Assembly (NCBI GenBank): GCA_002323795.1
Contig: DCPZ01000057.1
Coordinates: forward strand, 62,001 to 126,000
From: Flavobacteriales bacterium UBA1531
GTDB taxonomy: Bacteria > Bacteroidota > Bacteroidia > Flavobacteriales_D > Sanyastnellaceae
Direction of reading: 5' to 3'
DNA: 64,000 bases
Shown here: positions 15,586 through 24,035 of the stretch, piece after piece
Numbering within the stretch: position 1 is the stretch's first letter
Layout of the letters: each line of letters starts with the position of its first letter
Made by a program: the position numbers and the translations under genes
Notes under the pieces: generated by a model
Told to the model about the DNA's origin: nothing
The model's database searches: none
What the model saw: the letters and a program-made list of their open reading frames with translations, nothing else

Positions 15586-17784
15586 ATGAGTACGACCGAA
15601 ATGTCACCGCAAGTGGCGCTCAAGCAATTCTTTGGATTCAGTGAATTCAAAGGAGAACAAGAGCAAGTTATTGACTGCGTTTTGCGCGGTCAAGACTCTT
15701 TTGTCATAATGCCCACAGGCGGCGGAAAATCCATGTGCTATCAATTGCCGGCTTTGATGATGGAGGGAACTGCAATAGTGGTTTCTCCGCTCATTGCGTT
15801 GATGAAGAATCAGGTGGATGCCATCAGGGGACATCATGAAACGGATTCGATTGCACATTATTTAAACTCAAGCCTATCGAAGGCGGATGCGCTTCGTGTT
15901 CGCGATGATGTGGCTACGGGTTTGACCAAGTTGTTATACGTTGCTCCTGAGAGCTTAACGAAGGAGGATAACATCAACTTCTTGCGAAGTATTCGGATTA
16001 GTTTTGTTGCTGTAGATGAAGCGCACTGCATTTCGGAATGGGGGCATGATTTTCGCCCCGAATACAGACGAATTCGTTCCATCGTGAATCAAATCGCAGA
16101 TGTGCCCATCATTGCATTGACGGCTACGGCGACTCCTAAAGTTCAGGCTGATATCCAGAAGAATCTGGAAATGAAGAACGCACAACTCTTTAAGGCTTCT
16201 TTCAATCGCGACAATTTATTTTATGAGGTTCGTGCCAAAAAAGATGCCTTAAAGCAAATCGTTCGTCATGCCAAGAGGAATGTTGGTAAAAGCGGAATTA
16301 TTTATTGCTTGAGTCGCAAGAAGGTTGAAGAAATTTCTGAGGTTTTGCGTGTCAACGGAATCAAGGCACTAGGATATCATGCAGGCATGGATGCGGGCAC
16401 ACGAAGCCGGATGCAAGATCAATTCCTGATGCAAGATGTCGACGTGATTGTGGCGACGATTGCATTCGGGATGGGCATCGATAAGCCCGATGTGCGTTAT
16501 GTGATTCACTATGATATACCAAAGTCTTTAGAGAGCTACTACCAAGAAACGGGTCGTGCTGGTCGGGATGGTGGCGAAGGATATTGCATCGCCTTTTACA
16601 GTCATCGGGACATTGAGAAACTCGAGAAGTTTCTTCAGGGGAAACCACTTGCGGAGCAAGAAATTGGCCAACAATTGCTTCAGGAAGTCATGGCTTATGC
16701 TGAAACATCGATGAGTCGCAGAAAATTCTTGCTGCACTATTTCGGCGAGGAATTTGACGAGCACAATGGTCCTGGAGCCATGAACTGCGATAACATGTCG
16801 AATCCCCCAGTATTGCGGGATGGCCAAGAGGAAGTCCACTTGATTTTAAGTGTCATTCTTGAGCACGAACAAAAATTCAGATCTCCTTTCATTACAGGTG
16901 TCTTGTGCGGAGAAGAAAACAGAGAAATTCAGGATTACAAGGGGGTTTCTAGTCCCTTTTGGTGCCGTGGAAAAGATTTTGACGAACGTCATTGGAACGG
17001 CATCATTCGTCAAATGTTGGTGCTCGGATTGATTCGGAAAGAAATTGAGACTTATGGAGTTTTGAAGATCACAGATCGCGGGATGAAATTCTTGACAGAT
17101 CCGTCACCCGTGATGGTTGCTCAAGAACGCGATTATTCCGATGTAGACGCCATTGACTCCATGAGTCAGACGCGTTCGAGTCAAGGGGGCGCGATGGACG
17201 AAAAGCTCAGAGATATGCTCAAGTCCTTGCGAAAAGAAGTAGCAGATGAGGAGACACTTCCGCCTTACGTCATTTTCCAGGATGTTAGCCTTGATGAAAT
17301 GGCCATTCATTACCCCTTGACGGAAGATGAATTGCTGCGAATCTCAGGTGTTGGATCAGGCAAGGCTCGGAAATACGGAAAGCCGTTCTTGAGTCTAATT
17401 GGGGAATACGTGAGAGAAGAGGGCATCGAGCGTGCAGAAGATTTATTGGTGCGAACGACAAACAATAAGTCTTCGTCCAAGGTGCACATCATTCAGCGCA
17501 TCGATCGTCAAATCGAACTTCCAGACATTGCCAGGGACTTGAATATCAGTGCCGATGAAGTGATGAAGGAAATTGAGAACATTGTTTCTGCGGGGACGAA
17601 AGTTAATTTGGACTACATCATCGATAGAACACTGGATGAGGAAAGTTTGGAAGAACTGTTCGACTTCTTAAAGGAGTCAGAAGACGCAAGCGTTACGGCA
17701 TTGATTGAAGAGTGGAGCGACGTCTACAGTGAGGAAGAACTCAAGCTCGCGCGCATCAAGTTTTTAAGCGAATACGCCAATTGA
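15586..17784 (+). CDS. recQ: ATP-dependent DNA helicase RecQ
   Basis: A 3'-5' helicase for replication-fork repair and recombination. The 732-residue protein has Walker A at 43-49 (PTGGGKS), a DEAH box at 144-147, motif VI in ETGRAGRDGGEG from 321, an RQC region, and a C-terminal HRDC domain followed by a helix-turn-helix-like tail. Start taken at the ATG at 15586; a TTG three bases earlier is not needed. The RQC zinc site is degraded: where RecQ has one Cys plus a CxxCDNC cluster, here Ser377 replaces the first and AMNCDNM keeps only Cys401. The helicase core is intact. Confidence 0.94.
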   Translation: MSTTEMSPQVALKQFFGFSEFKGEQEQVIDCVLRGQDSFVIMPTGGGKSMCYQLPALMMEGTAIVVSPLIALMKNQVDAIRGHHETDSIAHYLNSSLSKADALRVRDDVATGLTKLLYVAPESLTKEDNINFLRSIRISFVAVDEAHCISEWGHDFRPEYRRIRSIVNQIADVPIIALTATATPKVQADIQKNLEMKNAQLFKASFNRDNLFYEVRAKKDALKQIVRHAKRNVGKSGIIYCLSRKKVEEISEVLRVNGIKALGYHAGMDAGTRSRMQDQFLMQDVDVIVATIAFGMGIDKPDVRYVIHYDIPKSLESYYQETGRAGRDGGEGYCIAFYSHRDIEKLEKFLQGKPLAEQEIGQQLLQEVMAYAETSMSRRKFLLHYFGEEFDEHNGPGAMNCDNMSNPPVLRDGQEEVHLILSVILEHEQKFRSPFITGVLCGEENREIQDYKGVSSPFWCRGKDFDERHWNGIIRQMLVLGLIRKEIETYGVLKITDRGMKFLTDPSPVMVAQERDYSDVDAIDSMSQTRSSQGGAMDEKLRDMLKSLRKEVADEETLPPYVIFQDVSLDEMAIHYPLTEDELLRISGVGSGKARKYGKPFLSLIGEYVREEGIERAEDLLVRTTNNKSSSKVHIIQRIDRQIELPDIARDLNISADEVMKEIENIVSAGTKVNLDYIIDRTLDEESLEELFDFLKESEDASVTALIEEWSDVYSEEELKLARIKFLSEYAN

Positions 17785-17851
17785 TTTGCTGCTTTAGTGA
17801 TTTGGCCAAACCTGAATTTTTCGTTCTGAGGCCTCTTTCAATTGTATTGGA

Positions 17852-18238
17852 CTAGCCTTTCAATTCCAACCACGATTTCCATCCGAGTCTGATAGCGGCA
17901 TACAGCATGCAGACCGCGAAAATCGCGCGCACAACCGCTGGATTCAGTTTGAGCGACCACTTGCTACCGAGCCATGCACCGAGGATGAACGTAACGGCAA
18001 TGGCAGCGGCAAATTGCAGATTTACCGCGCCTGCTTTGTAATAGCTTACGACGGCAAGGATTCCAATGGGTGGAATCATCATGGCTAAGCTGGTTCCTTG
18101 TGCCATGTGTTGAGACATGCCAAGTCCAAAAACAAGGGCGGGCACAATGATCATTCCTCCACCGATGCCTACAAAACCACTCGCGATTCCCGCGAAAAGG
18201 CCGATGGCCATCAAGATGAGCAGTGTATTGATATCCAT
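17852..18238 (-). CDS. half-size TauE/SafE family membrane protein
   Basis: A 128-residue protein with four membrane segments and the family start pattern GLFAGIASGFVGIGGGMIIVPAL. TauE/SafE permeases export sulfite or other organosulfur anions and usually have two such repeats in about 250 residues; this one has a single repeat and would have to dimerise. It begins three bases after the end of the large surface-protein gene and is probably cotranscribed with it. Substrate unknown. It converges on recQ with a 67-base gap that shows no strong terminator. Confidence 0.8.
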   Translation of the reverse strand: MDINTLLILMAIGLFAGIASGFVGIGGGMIIVPALVFGLGMSQHMAQGTSLAMMIPPIGILAVVSYYKAGAVNLQFAAAIAVTFILGAWLGSKWSLKLNPAVVRAIFAVCMLYAAIRLGWKSWLELKG

Positions 18239-18241
18239 GAG

Positions 18242-21200
18242 TTAGAAGTCGAGTTGAAGAGATAGATTGAAGATGCGATCTTGCCAACGCCCATCATCTA
18301 CGCCCCAGCACCAGTCGGCCCGAACCCAATAACCAAGCAGTTTGGATCGAAGTCCAAATCCTGTTCCCCAGATGATGGGCTCTCGGTTGTTGTCGACCTT
18401 GACTGTGATCGGATTTTGGACGACCACCACTTGGTTAAACGAATTGGCTTCGTCGTAGGGGTGGCTTCCGTTCCAAGCGGAGCCGACGTCTGCAAATCCT
18501 ACGCATTGCAGGTCTCGAAAGAATTCGGACTCAATGAAACGTTTGCTTAAAGAACTCCACACAGGTAGCCTGATCTCAGTATTGAAAAGGGCCATATTTG
18601 ATCCATTGCGGGCGTTATTTTTGAATCCTCGTATTGGTGTGATTCTGGTTTGATACGCATAAGCGATATTCGGATCGATTGGAGTATTTGAATTGCCAGC
18701 GAGCGAAATGGCATTGTCTACGCCGCCAATCATGGTGAGCAACCTTTGCTGGCCGATTGACCAATTGGCGGCACTCCGGAAGGCAAATGTGATGTTTCGC
18801 CAGAGTGGTTTGTACCATCGAAAATCCCATCCCAAGGTTCCAAACGTTGACTCGGTATTTTCTGGATTCACGAGGTATTCTCCCCAAATGCGATAGCGTA
18901 GCCCTTCCCGAATGTTCATCATTCGCTTGCGAGTATTGTCAAACACATAAGCCAGTTGTACTCCTGTTTGGTGCGTAAATGTTGTCGGTAAACCTAGGTT
19001 GTATGCATCCGTTGATAAGGGCGTATTGCGATCCATTCGAACCATTGCTTGCAATCGAATACTGCGCACTTCGTCGAGTGGATAGCTCAATTGATGCCGA
19101 AGCAAGTGAATGTGCGTATTTACCGGTGATTGACTGGTATTGATGTTCTGGGTGACTCCTTGCCGCTCGATTATCCAGGTGCGGTCCAATCGTTTGCTTA
19201 AGTCGGCGTAAGACAGCATATAACGGCTGTTGCTCAGAGACCCGGACAGCCGAAAGCCAACGGTAAAGCGTCGGTCTTCGAATAAGTCGCTCATGGAGAT
19301 TCTTGAGAGTCCACCTAAGCCAGGCTGCACGGCGATGTTCCCTGAATACGATTGATAAAAGTTGGTGCCGAATGAGTTGTCCAGCTGACCAATGACCGAT
19401 TGAATGGCATAGTTGCGTCGGTAATTGATAGGCTTCGGCAAAGTGTAAGGATTCCAGGCAGTTTGAAGCTCGGCGTCCTGCCCGGCCTTCTTCTGCTCAT
19501 CTGTAAATTCATCCGATCGAACTCCTTCTTTTCCTGTTGTCGCGTCTTGGTCAGTCCAAGCGCCAAATTGGTAGTTTCGAATGTCAGCTTCTCCCTGTTT
19601 TGGCTTCCATCCCCAATCCAATTCCAAAGCATCATCTATTTCACTGGGATTCGTTGGCGATATCAAACTTTCCCATTGACTTTGGTCTTCTGCAACCTCA
19701 TGCCAAAAGAGGTGGCCGCTAATCTGATGTTGGAAGCCGAAGACCCCACGTTTTTCGATGAACTGATAGGAATGAACAGGCGCTGAAAGAGATTGAGCTA
19801 AGCGTTTCTCGGTGAACCAGCGATAATGTATGGTTGTGTCAATGAACGCAATGGCGCTGTCTCTCCAGGAGACCCAGCGTTCTTGTTTTCCATCGGGCTG
19901 CTCCGCTAAATAAGTCAACTGTTCTTTTCCATGCAATTGCGGCGATCTTTCATCAGCCAATGGAGTCTGAACCCATGCCTCAAGTTGTGGTGTTTTGTTT
20001 TGCCAATTCAACCGAAACAAATCATGTTGTTTGGCCAATGGCTCGCCCAAAACAAATTCAACTTCTAGGTCGGCAGTTGGTCGATTTGATGCGAACCAGA
20101 TGTGTTTTCCATCGGCTGAATAAACGGGATCCATATCATTGTATGGATCATTCCAAAGGGCCATTTGGTTGTTTCCAAGTACTTGATACAGATACAAATC
20201 TGATTGTCCATTTCTGAGACCACTCCAAATCATTGTATTTCCGTCTGGAGCATAAGACATGCTCAGAATTTTGTCGATTTGGAAAATCTCCTTAGTGCTG
20301 GATTCCAAGGTTTCGATGTTGACGGTGACCAGTTTATTTTGATCTCCATCTTCAATGGTGTAGGTCAAAAGTTGGCCATTTGGATGCCAGGCAAATGCAG
20401 GTGACCAATGACTCTGTATGCGATCAATCTTGTGACCGTGTTTGCCCAATCGGATAGCTTTCGCACCGTTCAGATCTCCGAGCCAGACCTTGATTTGTCC
20501 GCGTTCCTCTGTGGCCCATGCAAACCGATTGCCATCGGGGTGAAACCAAACAGATTTCACAGTTGCATCGCTGTTGATGCGAATCGGAAGAGCCCCGGGG
20601 TTTTTGCTCGCCTGTCTGCGTTCTCGACGACTGCTCAAACTCGGAAAGGGGATTTCTGAGCCATTCCATTCCAGATGATAGCGATTGGCTTCTTCGAGCA
20701 CAGTGGCCAAGTCCATTCCGGTGGCGTATTGAAATCCTTTTTCTACACTTCGGGATACGCGGGTCATGTATAGCGTGTTTGACACAACCATAGGGCCAAA
20801 GATGTCTGCAATGTATTTCCAGACTGCGTGTCCAATCCAGCCTGCTTCATCGGGTTCTGCCTGATGCGCAAGAGTGATGGTTCTGTTGCGTGCAGCATCC
20901 CCAATGTGTAAAGCGACCTCTGCATTCCATGGCTGAGCAACGTATGATGCGAGCCCTTCGGAAAACCACATTGGAAAAGTGTTGGATGTCGAGTTGCGCA
21001 AGGCCTCTTGCCAGTTGCCACCGAACATGATTTGGTTGAAGAGCAACTGGGCGAGTCCTGACTTAACCTGAATTTCAACATCAGTCCATGTTTGCTGCCC
21101 AAATGCGAAAAGCTTACTGCCAACGAGCATAGCAGTTCCCCCAATGTTGTTTTCTTCATCGGAGGCCACACCGATATTCGATTGTCGGAATTCAGAGTGT

Positions 21201-21502
21201 TTATTGAAGACCAACAGCTGAACGCCACCGTCAATGCGACGATCGAATGTCTTTTCGACCTCTTCCATCCATTGCGGAAGTGCTTCTGTGACCCGTGATG
21301 CGAGTTCTTTTCCACCCTGATAATAATAGACTTCCGCTCTTGGTGATGGGTAGTATTGCCAAGTAAACGTGCGGTACTGCACTCTGTTTTTCCCGAATGT
21401 CACATTGGAACCATCATAAAACTGCGTCTGTCCCGATGGGAGGAACAGCACGAGCATAAATCCAAGGATTGTAAATCGTATGAAATAGCTTTGCAAAGGC
21501 AT
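18242..21502 (-). CDS. degenerate-peptidase / TolB-like propeller / Omp85-like barrel fusion protein
   Basis: A 1086-residue outer-membrane protein in three parts. After a signal peptide (about 1-26), residues 40-300 resemble the peptidase MA fold; the WFSEGLASYV segment (179-188) keeps the glutamate, but the place of the HExxH helix reads VKSGLAQLL (146-154), so it should be inactive. Residues about 330-600 hold TolB-like propeller blades (SPAFAWHPNGQL, PVYSADGKHIWFASN). The C-terminal 300 residues look like an Omp85 barrel: an RGF motif at 958-960, FADVGSAW, GTGFGLRS and a final LQLDF. No POTRA domains are seen. I start it at the ATG at 21502; the open frame to 21688 lacks a signal peptide. 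Function unknown. Confidence 0.78.
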   Translation of the reverse strand: MPLQSYFIRFTILGFMLVLFLPSGQTQFYDGSNVTFGKNRVQYRTFTWQYYPSPRAEVYYYQGGKELASRVTEALPQWMEEVEKTFDRRIDGGVQLLVFNKHSEFRQSNIGVASDEENNIGGTAMLVGSKLFAFGQQTWTDVEIQVKSGLAQLLFNQIMFGGNWQEALRNSTSNTFPMWFSEGLASYVAQPWNAEVALHIGDAARNRTITLAHQAEPDEAGWIGHAVWKYIADIFGPMVVSNTLYMTRVSRSVEKGFQYATGMDLATVLEEANRYHLEWNGSEIPFPSLSSRRERRQASKNPGALPIRINSDATVKSVWFHPDGNRFAWATEERGQIKVWLGDLNGAKAIRLGKHGHKIDRIQSHWSPAFAWHPNGQLLTYTIEDGDQNKLVTVNIETLESSTKEIFQIDKILSMSYAPDGNTMIWSGLRNGQSDLYLYQVLGNNQMALWNDPYNDMDPVYSADGKHIWFASNRPTADLEVEFVLGEPLAKQHDLFRLNWQNKTPQLEAWVQTPLADERSPQLHGKEQLTYLAEQPDGKQERWVSWRDSAIAFIDTTIHYRWFTEKRLAQSLSAPVHSYQFIEKRGVFGFQHQISGHLFWHEVAEDQSQWESLISPTNPSEIDDALELDWGWKPKQGEADIRNYQFGAWTDQDATTGKEGVRSDEFTDEQKKAGQDAELQTAWNPYTLPKPINYRRNYAIQSVIGQLDNSFGTNFYQSYSGNIAVQPGLGGLSRISMSDLFEDRRFTVGFRLSGSLSNSRYMLSYADLSKRLDRTWIIERQGVTQNINTSQSPVNTHIHLLRHQLSYPLDEVRSIRLQAMVRMDRNTPLSTDAYNLGLPTTFTHQTGVQLAYVFDNTRKRMMNIREGLRYRIWGEYLVNPENTESTFGTLGWDFRWYKPLWRNITFAFRSAANWSIGQQRLLTMIGGVDNAISLAGNSNTPIDPNIAYAYQTRITPIRGFKNNARNGSNMALFNTEIRLPVWSSLSKRFIESEFFRDLQCVGFADVGSAWNGSHPYDEANSFNQVVVVQNPITVKVDNNREPIIWGTGFGLRSKLLGYWVRADWCWGVDDGRWQDRIFNLSLQLDF
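21486..21493 (+). promoter_or_regulatory. -7 promoter element of the metallo-hydrolase gene
   Basis: TAGCTTTG on the + strand, an exact TAnnTTTG match, 31 bases before the ATG at 21524. It lies inside the first codons of the divergent surface-protein gene, because only 21 bases separate the two start codons. Confidence 0.6.
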
Positions 21503-21508
21503 ACATTT

Positions 21509-21516
21509 CGAAGTTA
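21509..21516 (-). promoter_or_regulatory. candidate -7 element of the propeller/Omp85 gene
   Basis: TAACTTCG on the - strand, the TAnnTTCG variant. It is seven bases from the ATG at 21502, so the leader would be about three bases long. Confidence 0.4.
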
Positions 21517-21523
21517 CAGCCAG

Positions 21524-22198
21524 ATGACAACACTTCACGCATTTACATTTAACGCATTCGGCGAACAAACCTACTTGATTGATCACGGAGATGGCGCTGC
21601 CACTGTGATTGACCCGGGGATGTCCACGAAATTGGAGCAAGAAGAATTTGCAAAGTTTTGCGAGGAGCGAGGATTGGAGCCAGTGCAATGCCTGTTAACG
21701 CATGCGCATTTAGATCACATCATGGGAGCGGCTTGGGTTTTTGCTCGTTGGGGCCTCAAACCTCGGCTGCATCCGTTGGATACTGCCACGTACGAGCAAG
21801 CGCCACGTGCAGCGGCTCTTTATGGTGTGCCCATGGAAGATCCGCCTGCGTTGGGTTCTTCTCTTGCAGCAGGTGAACGAATCCGATGTGGATCTTCAGA
21901 ATTGGAAGTACGATTTGCACCGGGCCATGCGCCGGGGCATGTTGTTTTTGTAGAGCATCAGCGGGGCTGGATCATTGGTGGAGACGTTTTGTTTGAGCGA
22001 AGTGTGGGTCGGACCGATTTGCCCGGTTGCAACCCGGAGGATTTGGTGAACAGCATCGTCGATGCATTGTTTTCGTTGCCCGATGATTTCGAAGTTTGGC
22101 CGGGCCATGGAAGTGTCACAACAATTGGAATCGAAAAAAAGGAGAATCCTTTTGTGAATGCGGCTGGTACCGGAATGATGCAGCGCGAAAAGTCCTAA
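21524..22198 (+). CDS. MBL-fold metallo-hydrolase (GloB-like)
   Basis: A 224-residue protein of the metallo-beta-lactamase fold. The metal site LTHAHLDHIMG (THxHxDH) is near residue 57, with further ligands in FAPGHAPGHV and the C-terminal WPGHGSVT. Small single-domain members of this type hydrolyse glutathione-like or acyl thioesters, but the substrate cannot be read from the sequence. The ATG at 21524 gives the usual start (MTTLHAFTFNAFGEQTYLI); the upstream extension to 21356 overlaps the divergent gene and is rejected. It converges on the histidine-kinase gene with a 10-base gap. Confidence 0.85.
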   Translation: MTTLHAFTFNAFGEQTYLIDHGDGAATVIDPGMSTKLEQEEFAKFCEERGLEPVQCLLTHAHLDHIMGAAWVFARWGLKPRLHPLDTATYEQAPRAAALYGVPMEDPPALGSSLAAGERIRCGSSELEVRFAPGHAPGHVVFVEHQRGWIIGGDVLFERSVGRTDLPGCNPEDLVNSIVDALFSLPDDFEVWPGHGSVTTIGIEKKENPFVNAAGTGMMQREKS

Positions 22199-22208
22199 GC
22201 ATGGTCCG

Positions 22209-23288
22209 CTAATCTTCTGCGGGGGGATTCACCGAAAGGTTGCGGATTTCGGCTTCCCAGTCAAAGTTTACCAAATCCCATGAGAAGGTTGTCCCTTTTC
22301 CAGGCGTTGAAGAAACAGCAACGCTTTGACCGTGAGATTCGATGATGTGCTTGACAATTGACAACCCCAAACCAGAACCACCAGCGTGCCGTGAACGACT
22401 TTTGTCCACACGGTAGAAGCGTTCGAAAATGCGTGTAAGATCCTCGGTCTCGATACCAACGCCATCGTCTTGGACAGAGATTTTCACCGTTTTCCCGTTG
22501 TTCTCTAGTTTTAAGGTTGAATTTCCACCATCACGACCATAATGGATTGAATTTGCGACCAAGTTGGTCAGGACTTGCTGCATGTGGTGGGGACTGCATA
22601 GAACATTGATAGCCTGTTTTGAATTCACAGGAAGTTCCATCGTCAGGGTGATGTTTTTTTTCATAGCGGCAGGCTCAGCGTTTTCTAATGCCCGGCTCAT
22701 TTCTTCGATGATGTTGCATGGTGTGAGTGAAACTTTAACGCTGTCTGATTCCAATTTTGTAATTGTATCGAGGTCTTCAATCAATTCCGCCATTCGAACT
22801 ACATTCTTGTTGGCTTTGGTTAAAAAATTGCGAACCAACTTCTCGTCTTTCAAATCATGTTCTGACAGTGTCATTAACCATCCTTGAATATTGAACAATG
22901 GTGTTTTCAGTTCATGGGCCAGATTCCCGATGAATTCCTTTCGAAAGGAATCTTTTTTCCGCAACGACTTGATGTCATCGACTTGCGCATTGGTCCACTC
23001 GATAATGTCTTCTAGGCTCTCTCGATCATTGATATTGGATTTTTGTTCTTCCCCAGAGGAAAGCGCCTCTTTGAGCAATTTAACACGCCTTTCCATGAAG
23101 ATTTTGACCGACCACTCGATGATTAGGAAAGAGACGGTTTCCATGATGAGGCCAGCGAGCAGCGCGAGCGCCCAGAGGTGCAAAGCGTCGAGCATTTTTA
23201 GCAAAATGAGCGTGGCAATGCCACTTAGCACCGATAGAATCGGAGATGTTTTGAGGGCGATTTCTCGAGGAGTGCTTCTTTTGCTCAC
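22209..23288 (-). CDS. membrane sensor histidine kinase (PhoR-like)
   Basis: A 359-residue kinase with two closely spaced membrane segments (about 15-32 and 38-58) and almost no periplasmic loop, so the signal is probably sensed in the membrane or cytoplasm. The phospho-accepting His125 is in FIGNLAHELKTPLFN. The ATPase domain has the N box (QVLTNLVANSIHYG), G1 (DDGVGI), F box (IFERFYRVDKSRSR) and G2 (GGSGLGLSIVKH). It starts with GTG, overlapping the response-regulator stop by four bases, so the two are coupled. It resembles the PhoR/PhoB pair of other Bacteroidota, but no phosphate genes are nearby. Confidence 0.92.
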   Translation of the reverse strand: MSKRSTPREIALKTSPILSVLSGIATLILLKMLDALHLWALALLAGLIMETVSFLIIEWSVKIFMERRVKLLKEALSSGEEQKSNINDRESLEDIIEWTNAQVDDIKSLRKKDSFRKEFIGNLAHELKTPLFNIQGWLMTLSEHDLKDEKLVRNFLTKANKNVVRMAELIEDLDTITKLESDSVKVSLTPCNIIEEMSRALENAEPAAMKKNITLTMELPVNSKQAINVLCSPHHMQQVLTNLVANSIHYGRDGGNSTLKLENNGKTVKISVQDDGVGIETEDLTRIFERFYRVDKSRSRHAGGSGLGLSIVKHIIESHGQSVAVSSTPGKGTTFSWDLVNFDWEAEIRNLSVNPPAED

Positions 23289-23956
23289 ATGTCAAATTTA
23301 TAACCCACTCCTTTAATCGTGATGAAGTGGTTTTGACCGAGCTTGAGTCTCAATTTGCGGATGTGAACGTCAATTGTTCGATCACCTACAATGACCTCGT
23401 GTCCCCAGACCTTGGTGAGAATGTGATCGCGCGTGAAAACTTTTCCCGGTGACGAGCAAAGTAGAAAGAGCAGTTCAAATTCTTTCTTTGGCAGAGATAT
23501 TTCTTTCCCATTCTGAATGACCAGATAGCGTTCGCGATCGATCGTGAAGGGGTCCAATGCAAGGATGTTTTCTGATTTGGCTGACGGAAGTCGACGCATC
23601 AAAGCTTCTATCCGCTTGATCAATACACGAGGTGCAACGGGCTTTGTGATGTAATCGTCTGCCCCTGAGTCAAAACCGACCATCTGGCTGTAATCTTCAC
23701 CCCGAGCAGATAGAAAGGCAATCAGACAATCCTTGGTCCGTGGGTTGTCGCGGAGTTGTTTGCAGGCCTCGATGCCATCCATTTCGGGCATCATGACATC
23801 CAGCAATATGAGTTCGGGTAATATCTTAATCGCTTTTTCAATGCCGCGGATGCCATTTTCCGCGGTCTCTACCTTGAACCCAGCTTGATGCAAGTTGAAG
23901 CCGATCAACTCCCTGATGTCTGCATCATCGTCGACGACTAATATGGTTTTTGCCAT
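23285..23956 (-). CDS. OmpR/PhoB-family response regulator
   Basis: A 223-residue regulator with a receiver domain (phospho-acceptor Asp53 in LLDVMMPEMDG, conserved lysine in DDYITKPVAP) and a C-terminal winged helix ending in the WGHEVIVGDRTIDVHIRKLR recognition region. The ATG at 23956 (MAKTILVVDDD) is chosen; a TTG 18 bases earlier is weaker. It is paired with the kinase that follows. Targets are unknown. The 79-base gap upstream holds no clear -7 box, so it may be read from further upstream. Confidence 0.93.
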   Translation of the reverse strand: MAKTILVVDDDADIRELIGFNLHQAGFKVETAENGIRGIEKAIKILPELILLDVMMPEMDGIEACKQLRDNPRTKDCLIAFLSARGEDYSQMVGFDSGADDYITKPVAPRVLIKRIEALMRRLPSAKSENILALDPFTIDRERYLVIQNGKEISLPKKEFELLFLLCSSPGKVFTRDHILTKVWGHEVIVGDRTIDVHIRKLRLKLGQNHFITIKGVGYKFDM

Positions 23957-24035
23957 GATAGGTAATTGGTTCAAATATCGCTAAATGCTTTTTAAGTCAT
24001 GTGAAGAGATTGTAAACTCTATTGCTGATTTGATG

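Noticed and set aside
20764..21315. A 183-codon open frame inside the Omp85-like gene in another frame
   Set aside because: Composition (many His, Ser, Lys, Cys) is not protein-like, and it is fully covered by the well-supported gene.
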